A stretch of 64,000 bases of DNA from Rossellomorea sp. AcN35-11 (GCA_030388825.1 CP128835.1:2598001-2662000), one strand, 5' to 3'; numbered from the stretch's first letter, positions 38,359-48,120 are shown. Notes: generated from the letters alone by a model not told the origin. Program-made: numbers and translations.

Positions 38359-38574
38359 GTGCAATTGTCCTATGATAAGACAGGATTTATTGAGGAGAAG
38401 GAAACTCAACATTCTTCTCTGCACGAGCTCGCCACTTATGTATGGAAAACGATGGCAGGTTGGTTCTGTTTTTTTTACTTTAGTTTCGAACATAGATTCG
38501 GTAAAATGAAAAGAAGAGGTGATCCTGTCTATGTTAAAGAAAAACAACCTTCAACAGTTGATCGAACATTTTAA
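38359..38574 (+). CDS. Possible small protein overlapping mrfA
   Basis: A 71-residue frame starts at GTG 38359 with AGGAGGGGG about eight bases upstream. It has a plausible composition, with an aromatic hydrophobic patch (WFCFFYFSF) near residue 35-43 followed by a basic tail. Its last 44 bases overlap the start of mrfA. Another frame in the same place (ATG 38356, 50 residues) shares the ribosome site. Without homologues either may be spurious. Confidence 0.35.
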   Translation: MQLSYDKTGFIEEKETQHSSLHELATYVWKTMAGWFCFFYFSFEHRFGKMKRRGDPVYVKEKQPSTVDRTF

Positions 38575-40795
38575 GAAAGACCGTGACTTTAATCAGCAAA
38601 TCATACATTGGCAGACGATTGATGAAAAAGAAGCCCAATTCGTAGATTTGCCTGACACTATAAATGAAAAAATAAAAAAGGCCCTTCAAAAAAGAGGGAT
38701 TGATAACCTTTATACACATCAGCACTCTGCCTTTCAGCATGCTATGGAAGGAAAGAGCTTTACTGCGGTGACCCCGACAGCATCCGGAAAAACTCTTTGC
38801 TATAATCTTCCTGTTCTTCAAAGTATCATGGAAAACCCGAATGCAAGAGCATTATATATCTTTCCTACTAAGGCATTGGCTCAAGATCAGAAAAGTGAAC
38901 TGAATGAAATCATTTCAGAAGCAGAAGCTGCAATTAATAGTTATACATACGATGGAGACACTTCTGCAAATATTCGTCAAAAGGTGAGGAAAGCAGGACA
39001 TATTGTCATAACGAATCCAGATATGCTCCACTCGGCCATTCTTCCCCATCACACGAAATGGGTTTCACTCTTTGAGAATCTGAAGTATGTAATTATTGAT
39101 GAACTCCATATTTATAGAGGGGTTTTTGGGTCCCATGTTAGCAATGTCATCCGGAGATTAAAACGGATATGCTCGTTTTACGGTGCTTCACCGGTTTTTA
39201 TCTGCACCTCGGCAACCATTGCCAACCCTAAAGAATTGGCAGAGCATTTAACAGGTGAAGAAATGAGTTTAATCGATAATAACGGAGCTCCCAGCGCGAA
39301 GAAGCATTTCGTTTTCTATAATCCCCCTGTTGTAAATAAGCCGTTGAATATAAGGAGGAGCGCGACTCTCGAGGTAAGGAGGATTGCCGGAGAGCTGCTG
39401 AAGAATAAAGTCCAAACCATCATATTCGCCAGGAGCAGGGTAAGGGTTGAAATTATCTTGACTTACTTACAGGAATTAGTGAAGAATCAATTAGGTGCAA
39501 AGTCGATTAGAGGTTACCGTGGAGGATATCTTCCGACTCAAAGACGGGAAATAGAAAAGGGTTTACGTTCTGGTGAGATTTACGGAGTCGTCAGTACGAA
39601 TGCTCTTGAATTAGGTGTTGATATCGGTCAATTGCAAGTGTGTATCATGACCGGGTATCCTGGAACCATTGCAAGTGCCTGGCAGCAAGCAGGAAGGGCA
39701 GGCAGAAGGCATGGTGAATCCCTTGTCATCATGGTGGCCAGTTCCAGCCCGTTGGATCAATATATCATCGAGAATCCTGATTACTTCTTCGAGCAAAACC
39801 CTGAAACTGCCAGAATCAACCCTGATAATCTGATCATATTAATCGATCATATCAAATGTGCTGCTTACGAACTCCCCTTTAAAGATGGAGAAAGATTCGG
39901 CAGTCATGATATAGGGGATATATTAGAATTTCTAGTAGAAGAAAGAGTGATTCATAAGAATGGTGATAAGTGGTACTGGATGAACGATGTGTTTCCGGCA
40001 CATAACATCAGCCTTCGTTCAGCTTCACAAGAAAATGTCATCATTATAGATCAAACCGATGTCTCCTCTGCGAAGGTGATAGGAGAAATGGATCGTTTCT
40101 CAGCGATGACGCTGCTGCATGATGAAGCGATTTATTTACATCAAGGAGTACAATTTCAGGTTGAGGAACTGGATTGGGAAGAGAAGAAGGCGTATGTAAG
40201 AGAAGTGGATGTAGATTATTTCACTGATGCCAATCTGGCTGTACAATTAAGGGTGCTTGAAACAGACAAGGTGCGGAATGGGGAAACCTACGAAGTGGCG
40301 TTTGGTGACGTAACCGTTCAAGCCATGGCAACAATCTTTAAGAAAATAAAATTCGATACTCATGAAAACATTGGATCTGGTCCCATCCATCTCCCTGAAG
40401 AGGAGCTTCATACGAGCTCCAGTTGGATTTCCTTGAAGGATACTGCAGCCTTTAGTCAGGAACGTCTGGAAGAAGGTCTCATCGGGGCTGCACACAGCCT
40501 GAAATCAATCATTCCTTTATTTGTGATGTGTGATCCAAGTGATATTTTTGTGGTACCTCAAGTAAAGGCTGCTCATAATGAACAGCCTACCATCTTTATT
40601 TATGATCGGTACCCCGGGGGGATCGGATTAAGTGAGAAAGTCTATGATCAGATGGAGAGAATACTCCTTGAAACATCTAATATGATTAGTAGATGTTCTT
40701 GTCAGACTGGTTGTCCATCCTGTATTGGAACGGATCATTCACTGGAGACAGCCAAATTGGATGCATTAAAGCTTCTTCACCTTTTCCTTCATTAA
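38531..40795 (+). CDS. mrfA: ATP-dependent DNA helicase MrfA (YprA)
   Basis: This 754-residue superfamily 2 helicase has Walker A in TPTASGKT, DELH (IIDELHIYRG) as the DEAH-type box, SAT, and the ARSRVRVE and QQAGRAGRR motifs. A C-terminal DUF1998 domain binds zinc with C-x-C-x3-C-x2-C near the end. In B. subtilis MrfA and the nuclease MrfB repair mitomycin C damage. AGAGGTGATCC precedes ATG 38531. mrfB follows after 20 bp, so the pair is an operon. Confidence 0.95.
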   Translation: MLKKNNLQQLIEHFKKDRDFNQQIIHWQTIDEKEAQFVDLPDTINEKIKKALQKRGIDNLYTHQHSAFQHAMEGKSFTAVTPTASGKTLCYNLPVLQSIMENPNARALYIFPTKALAQDQKSELNEIISEAEAAINSYTYDGDTSANIRQKVRKAGHIVITNPDMLHSAILPHHTKWVSLFENLKYVIIDELHIYRGVFGSHVSNVIRRLKRICSFYGASPVFICTSATIANPKELAEHLTGEEMSLIDNNGAPSAKKHFVFYNPPVVNKPLNIRRSATLEVRRIAGELLKNKVQTIIFARSRVRVEIILTYLQELVKNQLGAKSIRGYRGGYLPTQRREIEKGLRSGEIYGVVSTNALELGVDIGQLQVCIMTGYPGTIASAWQQAGRAGRRHGESLVIMVASSSPLDQYIIENPDYFFEQNPETARINPDNLIILIDHIKCAAYELPFKDGERFGSHDIGDILEFLVEERVIHKNGDKWYWMNDVFPAHNISLRSASQENVIIIDQTDVSSAKVIGEMDRFSAMTLLHDEAIYLHQGVQFQVEELDWEEKKAYVREVDVDYFTDANLAVQLRVLETDKVRNGETYEVAFGDVTVQAMATIFKKIKFDTHENIGSGPIHLPEEELHTSSSWISLKDTAAFSQERLEEGLIGAAHSLKSIIPLFVMCDPSDIFVVPQVKAAHNEQPTIFIYDRYPGGIGLSEKVYDQMERILLETSNMISRCSCQTGCPSCIGTDHSLETAKLDALKLLHLFLH

Positions 40796-40815
40796 AAGAA
40801 GAAGGAGGACAAAAA

Positions 40816-42099
40816 ATGACTCTGAAAAATAAATTATCCAGAATGAAGAAACATATCATCAGGGAAGACGAAGCGGTAGAGAATAATGTACAGCCTTCCG
40901 CTAAGCAGCGGATAATGGAAGAGATTCCATATATGGATTTGTGGAAACAAAACGATTCGACTTCCTATTATTTCGACGGTGATTACTGTCTGGTCAGAGA
41001 GAAGCGATATTCCATCGATCATCAGCATGGAACATACACGTTTAGGGATTTCATTAAAGCCATGGATGCCTGGCAGGAATTCAAAGGGGAGCATCCCTTG
41101 TCTTCTAAAGGACTTAATCATGACGAACTGTTCTTTTTTGACACAGAAACGACCGGTCTGGGTGGAGGGGCGGGTAATACGATCTTCTTATTGGGACATG
41201 GCATTGTGACGGAAACAGAAGTGATTGTAACCCAGCACTTCTTGCCTCAACCGGGAAGTGAAATACCTCTTTATCACAGCTTTTTAAATCAGGTAGACTA
41301 TGACACACTTGTGACTTATAACGGAAAAGCGTTTGATTGGCCGCAGGTCAAGACAAGGCATACCCTCATCAGGGAACATGTCCCGAAATTACCCTCATTC
41401 GGACATTTTGATCTTTATCACGGATCCAGAAGAATCTTCAAGCATAAGCTTGAATCTGTCAAACTGGTCAATGTAGAGCGGGAGATCCTTGGATTTAATC
41501 GAGTAGATGATGTTCCAGGCTATTTGGCTCCGATGATCTATTTCGATTATATCGAGCGAAAAGATCCGGAAGGTATATTTAAGGTTATGACTCATAATGA
41601 ACAGGACATTTTATCATTGATTACACTTTATACTCATCTGACCTTCCAACTGTTGAATATCCGGAAAGGTACCGGTGCCGAGCGATTCGAAGTAAGCAGG
41701 TGGCTTGAGCATACAGGGAACAAAGAAATAGCAAAAGAACGGTACCAGGAGATAATCAAAGAGGACGGTCTTCCAAACTTTAAAGCGATGCACCGCTTAG
41801 CTTTCCAATACAAGAGAGAGAAAAAAGAGGATAAGGCGATAGAGTTGTGGGAAGGGATATGGAAGGATGCACCCGAACCCATTAGTAAAGACGCATTACT
41901 GGAACTGGCTAAATTGTATGAACACAAAATGAAAAACCACCATCTTGCCCTGAAAAGATGTGAGGAACTTGAAGTATTACTGATCGATAGAAATGACAGT
42001 CTCAGTGAAAAAAATACTGTTTTATTAGAAAGTCTCCATCACCGAATGAAACGTCTGTCCAGAAAATTGAACCGTAATACAGATCATTCATCCGAGTGA
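40816..42099 (+). CDS. mrfB: DEDD exonuclease MrfB (YprB)
   Basis: This 427-residue protein joins an exonuclease domain of the DEDD type (FFFDTETTGLGGG near residue 110, TYNGKAFDWPQ near 170, and HNEQDILS near 255) to a C-terminal TPR-like region. MrfB works with the helicase MrfA in mitomycin C repair. AAGGAGGAC precedes the ATG. An upstream extension of the frame into mrfA is not real. Confidence 0.94.
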   Translation: MTLKNKLSRMKKHIIREDEAVENNVQPSAKQRIMEEIPYMDLWKQNDSTSYYFDGDYCLVREKRYSIDHQHGTYTFRDFIKAMDAWQEFKGEHPLSSKGLNHDELFFFDTETTGLGGGAGNTIFLLGHGIVTETEVIVTQHFLPQPGSEIPLYHSFLNQVDYDTLVTYNGKAFDWPQVKTRHTLIREHVPKLPSFGHFDLYHGSRRIFKHKLESVKLVNVEREILGFNRVDDVPGYLAPMIYFDYIERKDPEGIFKVMTHNEQDILSLITLYTHLTFQLLNIRKGTGAERFEVSRWLEHTGNKEIAKERYQEIIKEDGLPNFKAMHRLAFQYKREKKEDKAIELWEGIWKDAPEPISKDALLELAKLYEHKMKNHHLALKRCEELEVLLIDRNDSLSEKNTVLLESLHHRMKRLSRKLNRNTDHSSE

Positions 42100-42222
42100 A
42101 TAGAGGATATATAATATTTACAAAAAAAGTGATTCAATCTCCTTATTTTCATATTGAGAATTTTCAAAAGTAGCTGTAAAATAATTAATTGTGTTGAAAA
42201 TTTTTATTATTTAGATGGGATG

Positions 42223-42324
42223 ATGAAAATGAACCGTGCGATCTTAATTTTGTTCTTTGTCGTCATTGGTTTAACGGCTTTTGTATTTAGCAATTATCCG
42301 GAAACTTTATATAGTTTTATGTGA
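42223..42324 (+). CDS. Predicted 33-residue single-span membrane protein
   Basis: ATG 42223 opens a 33-codon frame behind a GGGATG-type site: a basic start (MKMNR), about 19 hydrophobic residues and a short polar tail ending YPETLYSFM. An ATG at 42229 in the same frame is an alternative. It lies alone between mrfB and cotD. I do not recognise it. Length and composition fit the many small membrane proteins of Bacillus, some made during sporulation. Confidence 0.5.
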   Translation: MKMNRAILILFFVVIGLTAFVFSNYPETLYSFM

Positions 42325-42365
42325 GATGACAAATTGTTTTCCTGAAAATAGGTATTTTCATTAGT

Positions 42366-42393
42366 ACATGTACCCTCTCCCTTTCATAGGCTA
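42366..42393 (+). promoter_or_regulatory. Sigma-K-like promoter of cotD
   Basis: CATAGGCTA (42385-42393) fits the sigma-K -10 pattern CATA-n3-TA. An AC (42366-42367) lies 17 bp upstream. The site is 39 bp before the cotD start, which is expected for a late mother-cell coat gene. Confidence 0.6.
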
Positions 42394-42431
42394 TTAGTGT
42401 ACCAACTAAGAGATGAAAGGAGAGCGTTTCT

Positions 42432-42749
42432 ATGTATAAAGGACCAAGACCTAATCAAGTACTTCCTGCAGTCGTGCACCCGACTAAATGCTGTGTGAAA
42501 CATACATGTACCGTCTATGAGGTGCCACACATTCACCCTACCCACACTACAAATGTGAATAATGTCATGTATCAACATAAACATTATTTCCCGCAAACAC
42601 AATCACAAGTGGATAGTGTTTCCAATCAACAATTCAATTGTGGTGGTGGACCAGGTGGACCTCCAGGTCCAGGCGGTCCAGGGTTTGGACCAGGGTTTGG
42701 GCCAGGTGGACCTCGTCCTCCATACGGACCTTACGGCATGGGGAGATAA
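42432..42749 (+). CDS. cotD: Spore coat protein CotD-like
   Basis: This 105-residue protein has the CotD core: VVHPTKCC, HIHPTHTTNVN and a HKHYFPQTQSQVDS segment rich in His, Cys and Tyr. Unlike B. subtilis CotD (75 residues) it ends in a Gly-Pro-rich tail of about 35 residues with repeated GPG and FGPG. GAAAGGAGAGCG precedes the ATG, and a sigma-K-like promoter is upstream. It is part of the inner coat in B. subtilis. Confidence 0.88.
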   Translation: MYKGPRPNQVLPAVVHPTKCCVKHTCTVYEVPHIHPTHTTNVNNVMYQHKHYFPQTQSQVDSVSNQQFNCGGGPGGPPGPGGPGFGPGFGPGGPRPPYGPYGMGR

Positions 42750-42777
42750 GTCTGAAAGCTGAATGATTACTTCTAAG

Positions 42778-42866
42778 GGATGCCTCTAAAGATTAGTTTC
42801 CAGTGGAGGTTGGTACGATGTATCAACCTCCAACAGATACTTACCTATTTAGAGACATCCTTTTTT
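42778..42866 (+). terminator. Large nested-hairpin terminator after cotD
   Basis: An outer stem GGATG-c-CTCTAAA / TTTAGAG-a-CATCC is followed by six T. It encloses a second perfect hairpin TGGAGGTTG/CAACCTCCA (42804-42832). Confidence 0.8.
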
Positions 42867-43001
42867 ATGATGGAATCAGTTCAATGCTTCACTGACTTCA
42901 TCATTCATAAAATATGTTACAATAGACTGTATAGAATTGGGGCACACTAAGGATCGAAGAAGCTTGTAATCCCATGAAAGAGGACTGAAGGAGTTTTACA
43001 A

Positions 43002-43559
43002 ATGAGTAAGGTTGCATGCATTACAGGATATAAATCCTTTGAATTGGGAATTTTTAAGTCGGATGACAAATCCATTTACTACATAAAAGAAGCCCTAAAG
43101 AAAGAATTGTACACATTATTGGATGAGGGCCTTGAGTGGGTGCTTATAAGCGGACAGCTTGGGGTTGAACTCTGGGGGGCGGAAGTGGTGTTTGAACTCC
43201 AGGAAGAGTATCCGGATCTTAAACTCGCAGTATTGACCCCTTTTCTCAATCAAGAGGAAAACTGGAATGATGAGAATAAAGAATACTATGAATTCATTCT
43301 ATCTCAAGCAGACTTTGTCGAGTCGATTTCGAAAGAGCCGTATAAAGGTCCGCAACAGTTTCGAAACAAAAATCAATTATTCCTTCATAAATGCCAAACA
43401 GTAGTGATACTTTATGATGAAGAAAAAGATGGCTCTCCTAAGTACTTCTATCAAGAAGTGAAGAAGAAGAAAGAAACGGATCCAGCTTTTGAGGTAAGGG
43501 CGATAAACTTCCATGATTTGCAGTGGGTTGTCGAAGAAGAGCAGTGGAAAAATGAGTAG
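43002..43559 (+). CDS. ypsA: DUF1273 SLOG-domain protein YpsA
   Basis: This 185-residue protein has a Rossmann-like SLOG fold ([14 protein letters not shown] at the start, [14 protein letters not shown] near residue 48, AVLTPF later), similar to nucleotide-binding DprA/LOG proteins. In B. subtilis and S. aureus YpsA affects cell division. GAAGGAG precedes the ATG. The division gene gpsB follows, as in other Firmicutes, which fits that role. Confidence 0.93.
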   Translation: MSKVACITGYKSFELGIFKSDDKSIYYIKEALKKELYTLLDEGLEWVLISGQLGVELWGAEVVFELQEEYPDLKLAVLTPFLNQEENWNDENKEYYEFILSQADFVESISKEPYKGPQQFRNKNQLFLHKCQTVVILYDEEKDGSPKYFYQEVKKKKETDPAFEVRAINFHDLQWVVEEEQWKNE

Positions 43560-43678
43560 CTCATCATTCATCACCCATGGACCGATCGGGAAGGGATAAG
43601 TACCCCGAATAATAAATATAATTGACAAAATCATGGTTATTTGAAAAAATGATAGTGATAAATATAGAGGTGAATATG

Positions 43679-43987
43679 ATGATCTCAGATAAAGTGAAAT
43701 TGACGGCTAAGGATATTCTCGAAAAAGAATTCAAAAGTGGAATGCGTGGATACAAGCCGGAAGATGTTGATAAATTTTTAGATTTAATTATTAAAGATTA
43801 TGAAACCTTTCATCAGGAAATAGAAGATCTGCAACAAGAGAATTTGCGATTGAAGAAACAGGTAGAGGGAGCAAGCAAACAGCGGTCCGCTGCTCCGCCG
43901 CAACAGACGGGTACAACGAATTTCGATATTCTTAAACGTTTGTCCAATTTAGAAAAACATGTGTTTGGGAATAAATTGTATGACTGA
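43679..43987 (+). CDS. gpsB: Cell division regulator GpsB
   Basis: This 102-residue DivIVA-like protein moves class A PBPs between side wall and septum. The N-terminal membrane-binding domain ([28 protein letters not shown]) leads to a coiled coil and the C-terminal trimerisation segment [22 protein letters not shown]. ATG 43679 has GAGGTG six bases upstream and matches B. subtilis; the nearby ATG 43676 is too close. ponA, a known GpsB partner in B. subtilis, is about 10 kb away. Confidence 0.96.
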   Translation: MISDKVKLTAKDILEKEFKSGMRGYKPEDVDKFLDLIIKDYETFHQEIEDLQQENLRLKKQVEGASKQRSAAPPQQTGTTNFDILKRLSNLEKHVFGNKLYD

Positions 43988-44040
43988 TTTTCCCAGTTGA
44001 ATTTTTCTAAAACCTACAGTATAATTAGATATTGCTGATC

Positions 44041-44443
44041 CTTAATGGTGTTTGGGTAATCGCTGCAACGTAATGTTGTAGAGGAAAGTCCATGCTCGCA
44101 CGGTGCTGAGATGCACGTAGTGTTCGTGCCTAGCCAATTCATAAGCTAGGGCAGCTCATCTTGAGTTGACGGCAGGGAAAACACCTAAGTCCTTCGGGAT
44201 ATGGTGTGACTACCTTGAAAGTGCCACAGTGACGAAGTCCTGTTAGAAATGGCAGGAGTGGAACGAGGTAAACCCCACGAGCGAGAAACCCAAAATTAGG
44301 TAGGGGAATCCTCTCGGAGGAATTGAACGAAGAGAGGGACAAAGGAATATCCTTTGTAGATAGATGATTACCACCCGAGTACGAGACGAAGAGTCGCTTG
44401 CAGTACGACGGAACAAAACATGGCTTACAGAACACTATTACGG
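44041..44443 (+). ncRNA. rnpB: RNase P RNA, Bacillus (type B)
   Basis: The catalytic RNA that trims the 5' end of pre-tRNA is recognised by long blocks shared with B. subtilis: GGGTAATCGCTGC near 44054, GAGGAAAGTCCATGCTCGCA (44082-44101), AGTGCCACAGTGACGAAGTC, GGTAAACCCC, and ACAAAACATGGCTTACAGAA near the 3' end. The ends are set by helix P1: TAATGGTGTT (44043-44052) pairs with AACACTATTA (44431-44440). It lies between gpsB and ypsC, as in B. subtilis. Confidence 0.97.
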
Positions 44444-44476
44444 GATAAAGAGCAAAATGGATTAAATAATGCAAGT

Positions 44477-44526
44477 GACTGATACATGCAGGTAATACAC
44501 TGCTCTTTTGTATCAGTCCTTTTTAT
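44477..44526 (+). terminator. Terminator downstream of rnpB
   Basis: GACTGATAC (44477-44485) pairs with GTATCAGTC (44510-44518) and is followed by a T-rich stretch. An inner GCAG/CTGC is possible. Confidence 0.8.
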
Positions 44527-44588
44527 TTTATAGGAAACAAGACTATACTATCTAAATAGAGATGATTCTTATGAACGAGGTGGCTATT

Positions 44589-45727
44589 ATGAGTACATAT
44601 ACGTTAATTGCAACAGCGCAATGGGCTTGGAATCCATCGTTGCGAAAGAAGTAAAAGACCTGGGGTATGATTGTCAGGTGGAGAACGGGAAAGTCATCTT
44701 CAAAGGGGACGAAACGGCAATTGCAAGGGCCAATATGTGGCTCAGGACAGCTGATCGGGTCAAAATCCTCGTTGGGGACTTTAAAGCGTATTCATTTGAT
44801 GAATTATTTGAGAATACGAAAAAGCTTCCTTGGGAGAATTTCCTGCCGGTCGATGCAGAATTCCCGGTGCAGGGAAAATCCGTCAAATCTAAGCTATACA
44901 GTGTCCCTGACTGCCAGGCCATCGTAAAAAAGGCGATCGTTGAACGTTTGCGTACAGCGTACAAACGGACTTCGTGGCTAGAGGAAACAGGTCCATTGTT
45001 TAAAATTGAAGTCGCGATCCATAAAGATGTCGCAAGCATCACCTTGGATACGAGTGGACAAGGACTTCATAAGAGGGGATACCGCATAGGTCAAGGTGAA
45101 GCACCTTTAAAGGAAACGTTGGCTGCCGCCCTGATTCAACTTACGACATGGAATCCCGACCGTCCTTTTGTAGATCCTTTCTGCGGGTCTGGTACTATAC
45201 CTATTGAAGCGGCCCTGATCGGTCAGAATATCGCTCCTGGATTTAACCGCGAGTTTCTGTCAGAGAATTGGCCAATGATGCCTGCTGATGTGTGGGAGAA
45301 AACACGTATGGAAGCAGAGGATATGGCCAACTATGACCAGCCTCTTGAAATATTGGGAACTGATATTGATCATCGAATGGTCGAAGTTTCTAAAGAGAAT
45401 GCACTGGAAGCAGGGCTTGGAGAGTTGGTGAGATTCAAGCAAATGCAAGTAAGGGATTTCACCTCGGAATTGAAGTACGGCATCATTGTCGGAAATCCTC
45501 CTTACGGTGAACGGATAGGAGAGCGTAAAGAGGTAGAGAAGATGTATCAAGAAATGGGCAGGGCCTTTGAAAAGCTCGATACATGGTCTGTATACATGAT
45601 GACTTCTCATGAGAATTTCGAACAATGCTATGGTAAGCAGGCTACAAAGAAGCGGAAACTGTTCAATGGATTCATCCGAACAGATTACTATCAATACTTT
45701 GGGCCGCGTCCTCCAAGAAAAGCATAA
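44589..45727 (+). CDS. ypsC: THUMP-domain rRNA methyltransferase YpsC, frameshifted near the start
   Basis: This RlmL-like enzyme is expected to methylate guanine N2 in 23S rRNA. A THUMP domain (residues about 45-155) precedes the methyltransferase domain with DPFCGSGTIPIEAAL and the catalytic NPPYGER. A GAGGTGG site and ATG 44589 open the frame MSTYTLIATA, which then leaves frame at 44619. Adding one C (GCGCAATG to GCGCCAATG) restores A-P-M-G-L-E as in B. subtilis and a 379-residue product. Otherwise the coding frame has no good start. Confidence 0.9.
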
Positions 45728-45826
45728 CTACATGTTCATAAATAGTATGAAAAAATGGTGATGTTCAGAATATCCCTCTCATTTCCCGCGTATAATAGTT
45801 CTATCATTTTAAGGGAGTGAAAGAGG

Positions 45827-45973
45827 ATGAACCATTCTTTCATCGATTACCATAAAATCTATCAGGCTATCCAAAGTTCCATTTCTTCCATTACAGGTGA
45901 AGAAAATGAAACCGTTCAGCTCTGCAAGAAGCACGGAAAAACCTGGATCAGGCTTTCCAATATGAAATGCTAA
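45827..45973 (+). CDS. Small conserved-looking protein, 48 residues
   Basis: ATG 45827 follows AAGGGAGTGAAAGAGG and opens 48 codons (start MNHSFIDYHKIYQ, end NMKC). The centre is Ser/Glu-rich, with two cysteines in the second half. TATAAT at 45791-45796 may be its -10. A strong terminator follows at 46008-46070, so it is a separate transcription unit. No homologue is recognised. An overlapping frame on the other strand is a shadow. Confidence 0.6.
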   Translation: MNHSFIDYHKIYQAIQSSISSITGEENETVQLCKKHGKTWIRLSNMKC

Positions 45974-46007
45974 GAAAGAAAAGAATATACGACTGAGTAC
46001 ACTCTCA

Positions 46008-46070
46008 CGAAGGGACATCCATACAAGTGGTAGATCCACCCCATTGTATGGAGCGTCTCTTTTCTTTTGA
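46008..46070 (+). terminator. Branched terminator after the 48-residue gene
   Basis: CCATACAA pairs with TTGTATGG around an inner GTGG/CCAC hairpin, GGGAC/GTCTC extends the base, and a T-rich tract follows. Confidence 0.7.
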
Positions 46071-46185
46071 GCGGTCATATACGAAAATGGCCCTATAGAG
46101 AGCTGTAGATAAATGACGATTTTTTACTTTTCATTTGAAGAGAATTCTAGTAAATTAGAAATATTGTGTTTCATAGGAGGTCCCC

Positions 46186-48111
46186 ATGAGAAGGAAATTA
46201 CCATTTGAACTAACGAAGGAGCAATCCTTTTATGAAGCGTTATCCGATTGGGTCGGTGACGTGTTTTACGATTTATTACCTGAAAAGGGATTTGATTTGC
46301 GTGATGAACAGGTGTTCATGGCCTTTCAGCTGAATCAAGCCTATAAAAATAAACAAGTCATGTTTGCTGAAGCGGGTGTAGGTACGGGTAAAACCCTTGT
46401 ATACCTCTTATATGCGTTATCATACGCAAGATATACAGGTAAACCCGCTATCATAGCATGTGCCGATGAAACACTCATTGAGCAGATTGTGAAAAAGGAA
46501 GGGGACATAGAGAAGCTTGAAAAGGCACTTGATCTGGATATAGATGTAAGACTGGCAAAATCCAGAGAACAATATCTATGTATAAAAAAACTGGAAGAAA
46601 ACATGTCGCATAATGAGACTTACGAAGATATGTGGGAAGAATTACCTGGCTTTGTCCATGAGAATGCTTCCATGAACAGCTTTAGACATTATGGTGATAG
46701 AAAAGAGTATCCATTTCTGTCTGACGATGAGTGGAATCATGTTGGCTGGGATTCTCTTCAGGACTGTATGTCCTGTGCCTATCGTCATCGATGTGGTCTA
46801 ACTCTTCACCGGGAGCATTACCGTAATGCCGGGGATCTCATCATCTGTTCCCATGACTTCTATATGGAGCATATCTGGACGAAAGATTCCCGCAAACGGG
46901 AAGGGCAGCTGCCGCTTCTCCCCGAAGCAAGCTCTGTTGTATTTGACGAAGGTCACCTGTTGGAATTTGCGTCTCAGAAGGCGATGACCTATCGTATGAG
47001 AATGGAGACTCTCGAAGGTTTACTGGAAAAGCTTTCGGCATCGGATATGCGCGAGGAAACTTTGTATATCATAGAAGATATCATGTTGGATAATGAAAAG
47101 TGGTTCGAACTCCTTGAGGAGGAATCTGCAGGTGAGACTGGTTCAGACCGCCAATATATCTCCCGGTCCAGCGCAATATTACAGCAAGGAAGAGCGTTAA
47201 CGGAGAAAATCGAACACTTATTAAACGAACTTGTTTTTGAGTCTGAAATGTATGTAATGGATGATTACCTCCTAAAGGTAGTGGAAGAGTATCTCGAGCA
47301 GATTCAATATTCATTGAAACTTTTCCTGGATGATGAAAAAGGGATCTACTGGTTAGAAACATCAGAGGAAGAACATACTTTTGTCGTTATGCCAAGATTA
47401 GTGGAAGAGATATTGAGAGAACAAGTATTTTCTCAAAATATTCCTTTTATTTTCTCTTCTGCGACCTTATCGTATAATCAGGATTTCTCATATGTATCCC
47501 AGTCCCTGGGGATACAAAAATATGAGAAATTTTCAGTAGAGTCCCCATATGAATATGAAGAGATGATGAAAGCATTTCTGCCTCCGTTAGAAGAAGGCAG
47601 AAGGGCTAAAAATCAGTATGCCTTTGAGATGTTGGAGAAAAATCAAGGGAAATCTTTGATTCTTTTCTCTACAAAGGAAGAAATGAATGCTTTCAGGGAG
47701 TTTCAAGTCCATCAGGGGGAACAGGACTGGAAAGTAATTTATGAAGGTGACAGGGAAATCAGTGAGACGGTGCAACAATTTCAGGAGGAAACGACCACAG
47801 TCCTTTGCTCATATCATTTATGGGAAGGTTTGGACGTTCCCGGCGAATCCCTTTCACAAGTCATTATTTACTCCCTTCCATTTCCTCCTAAAGATCCTGT
47901 GTTCGATGCGAAACGCAATCATGCAGGAGATCCGTTGGAAGATGTGGATATCCCTTACATGCTCCTGCGCCTGAGACAAGGAATCGGCCGCCTCATTAGA
48001 ACAGGGGATGACAGAGGAGACATTCATGTTTTGATGTCAGGTGAAGAAGAAGCTTATAAAGGAATGATAGAATCGGTTTTACCAGTGGGAATCGAAGTGT
48101 TGAATCCATAG
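46186..48111 (+). CDS. ypvA: DinG/XPD-family helicase YpvA
   Basis: This 641-residue superfamily 2 helicase matches B. subtilis YpvA in length and position. Walker A is in EAGVGTGKTLVY, the DEAH box reads VFDEGHLLEF, and the C-terminal motif VI is RLRQGIGRLIR. A cysteine cluster (C near residue 136, C-x2-C-x5-C near 198-206) is placed like the iron-sulfur ligands of XPD and DinG. It is the second DinG-type helicase in this window; unlike dinG it has no exonuclease domain. TAGGAGG precedes the ATG. Confidence 0.93.
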   Translation: MRRKLPFELTKEQSFYEALSDWVGDVFYDLLPEKGFDLRDEQVFMAFQLNQAYKNKQVMFAEAGVGTGKTLVYLLYALSYARYTGKPAIIACADETLIEQIVKKEGDIEKLEKALDLDIDVRLAKSREQYLCIKKLEENMSHNETYEDMWEELPGFVHENASMNSFRHYGDRKEYPFLSDDEWNHVGWDSLQDCMSCAYRHRCGLTLHREHYRNAGDLIICSHDFYMEHIWTKDSRKREGQLPLLPEASSVVFDEGHLLEFASQKAMTYRMRMETLEGLLEKLSASDMREETLYIIEDIMLDNEKWFELLEEESAGETGSDRQYISRSSAILQQGRALTEKIEHLLNELVFESEMYVMDDYLLKVVEEYLEQIQYSLKLFLDDEKGIYWLETSEEEHTFVVMPRLVEEILREQVFSQNIPFIFSSATLSYNQDFSYVSQSLGIQKYEKFSVESPYEYEEMMKAFLPPLEEGRRAKNQYAFEMLEKNQGKSLILFSTKEEMNAFREFQVHQGEQDWKVIYEGDREISETVQQFQEETTTVLCSYHLWEGLDVPGESLSQVIIYSLPFPPKDPVFDAKRNHAGDPLEDVDIPYMLLRLRQGIGRLIRTGDDRGDIHVLMSGEEEAYKGMIESVLPVGIEVLNP

Positions 48112-48120
48112 ATTGTATGA

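Noticed and set aside
45809..46078. Minus-strand frame of 89 codons
   Set aside because: It lies over the 48-residue gene and its terminator, lacks a ribosome site, and gives no recognisable protein.
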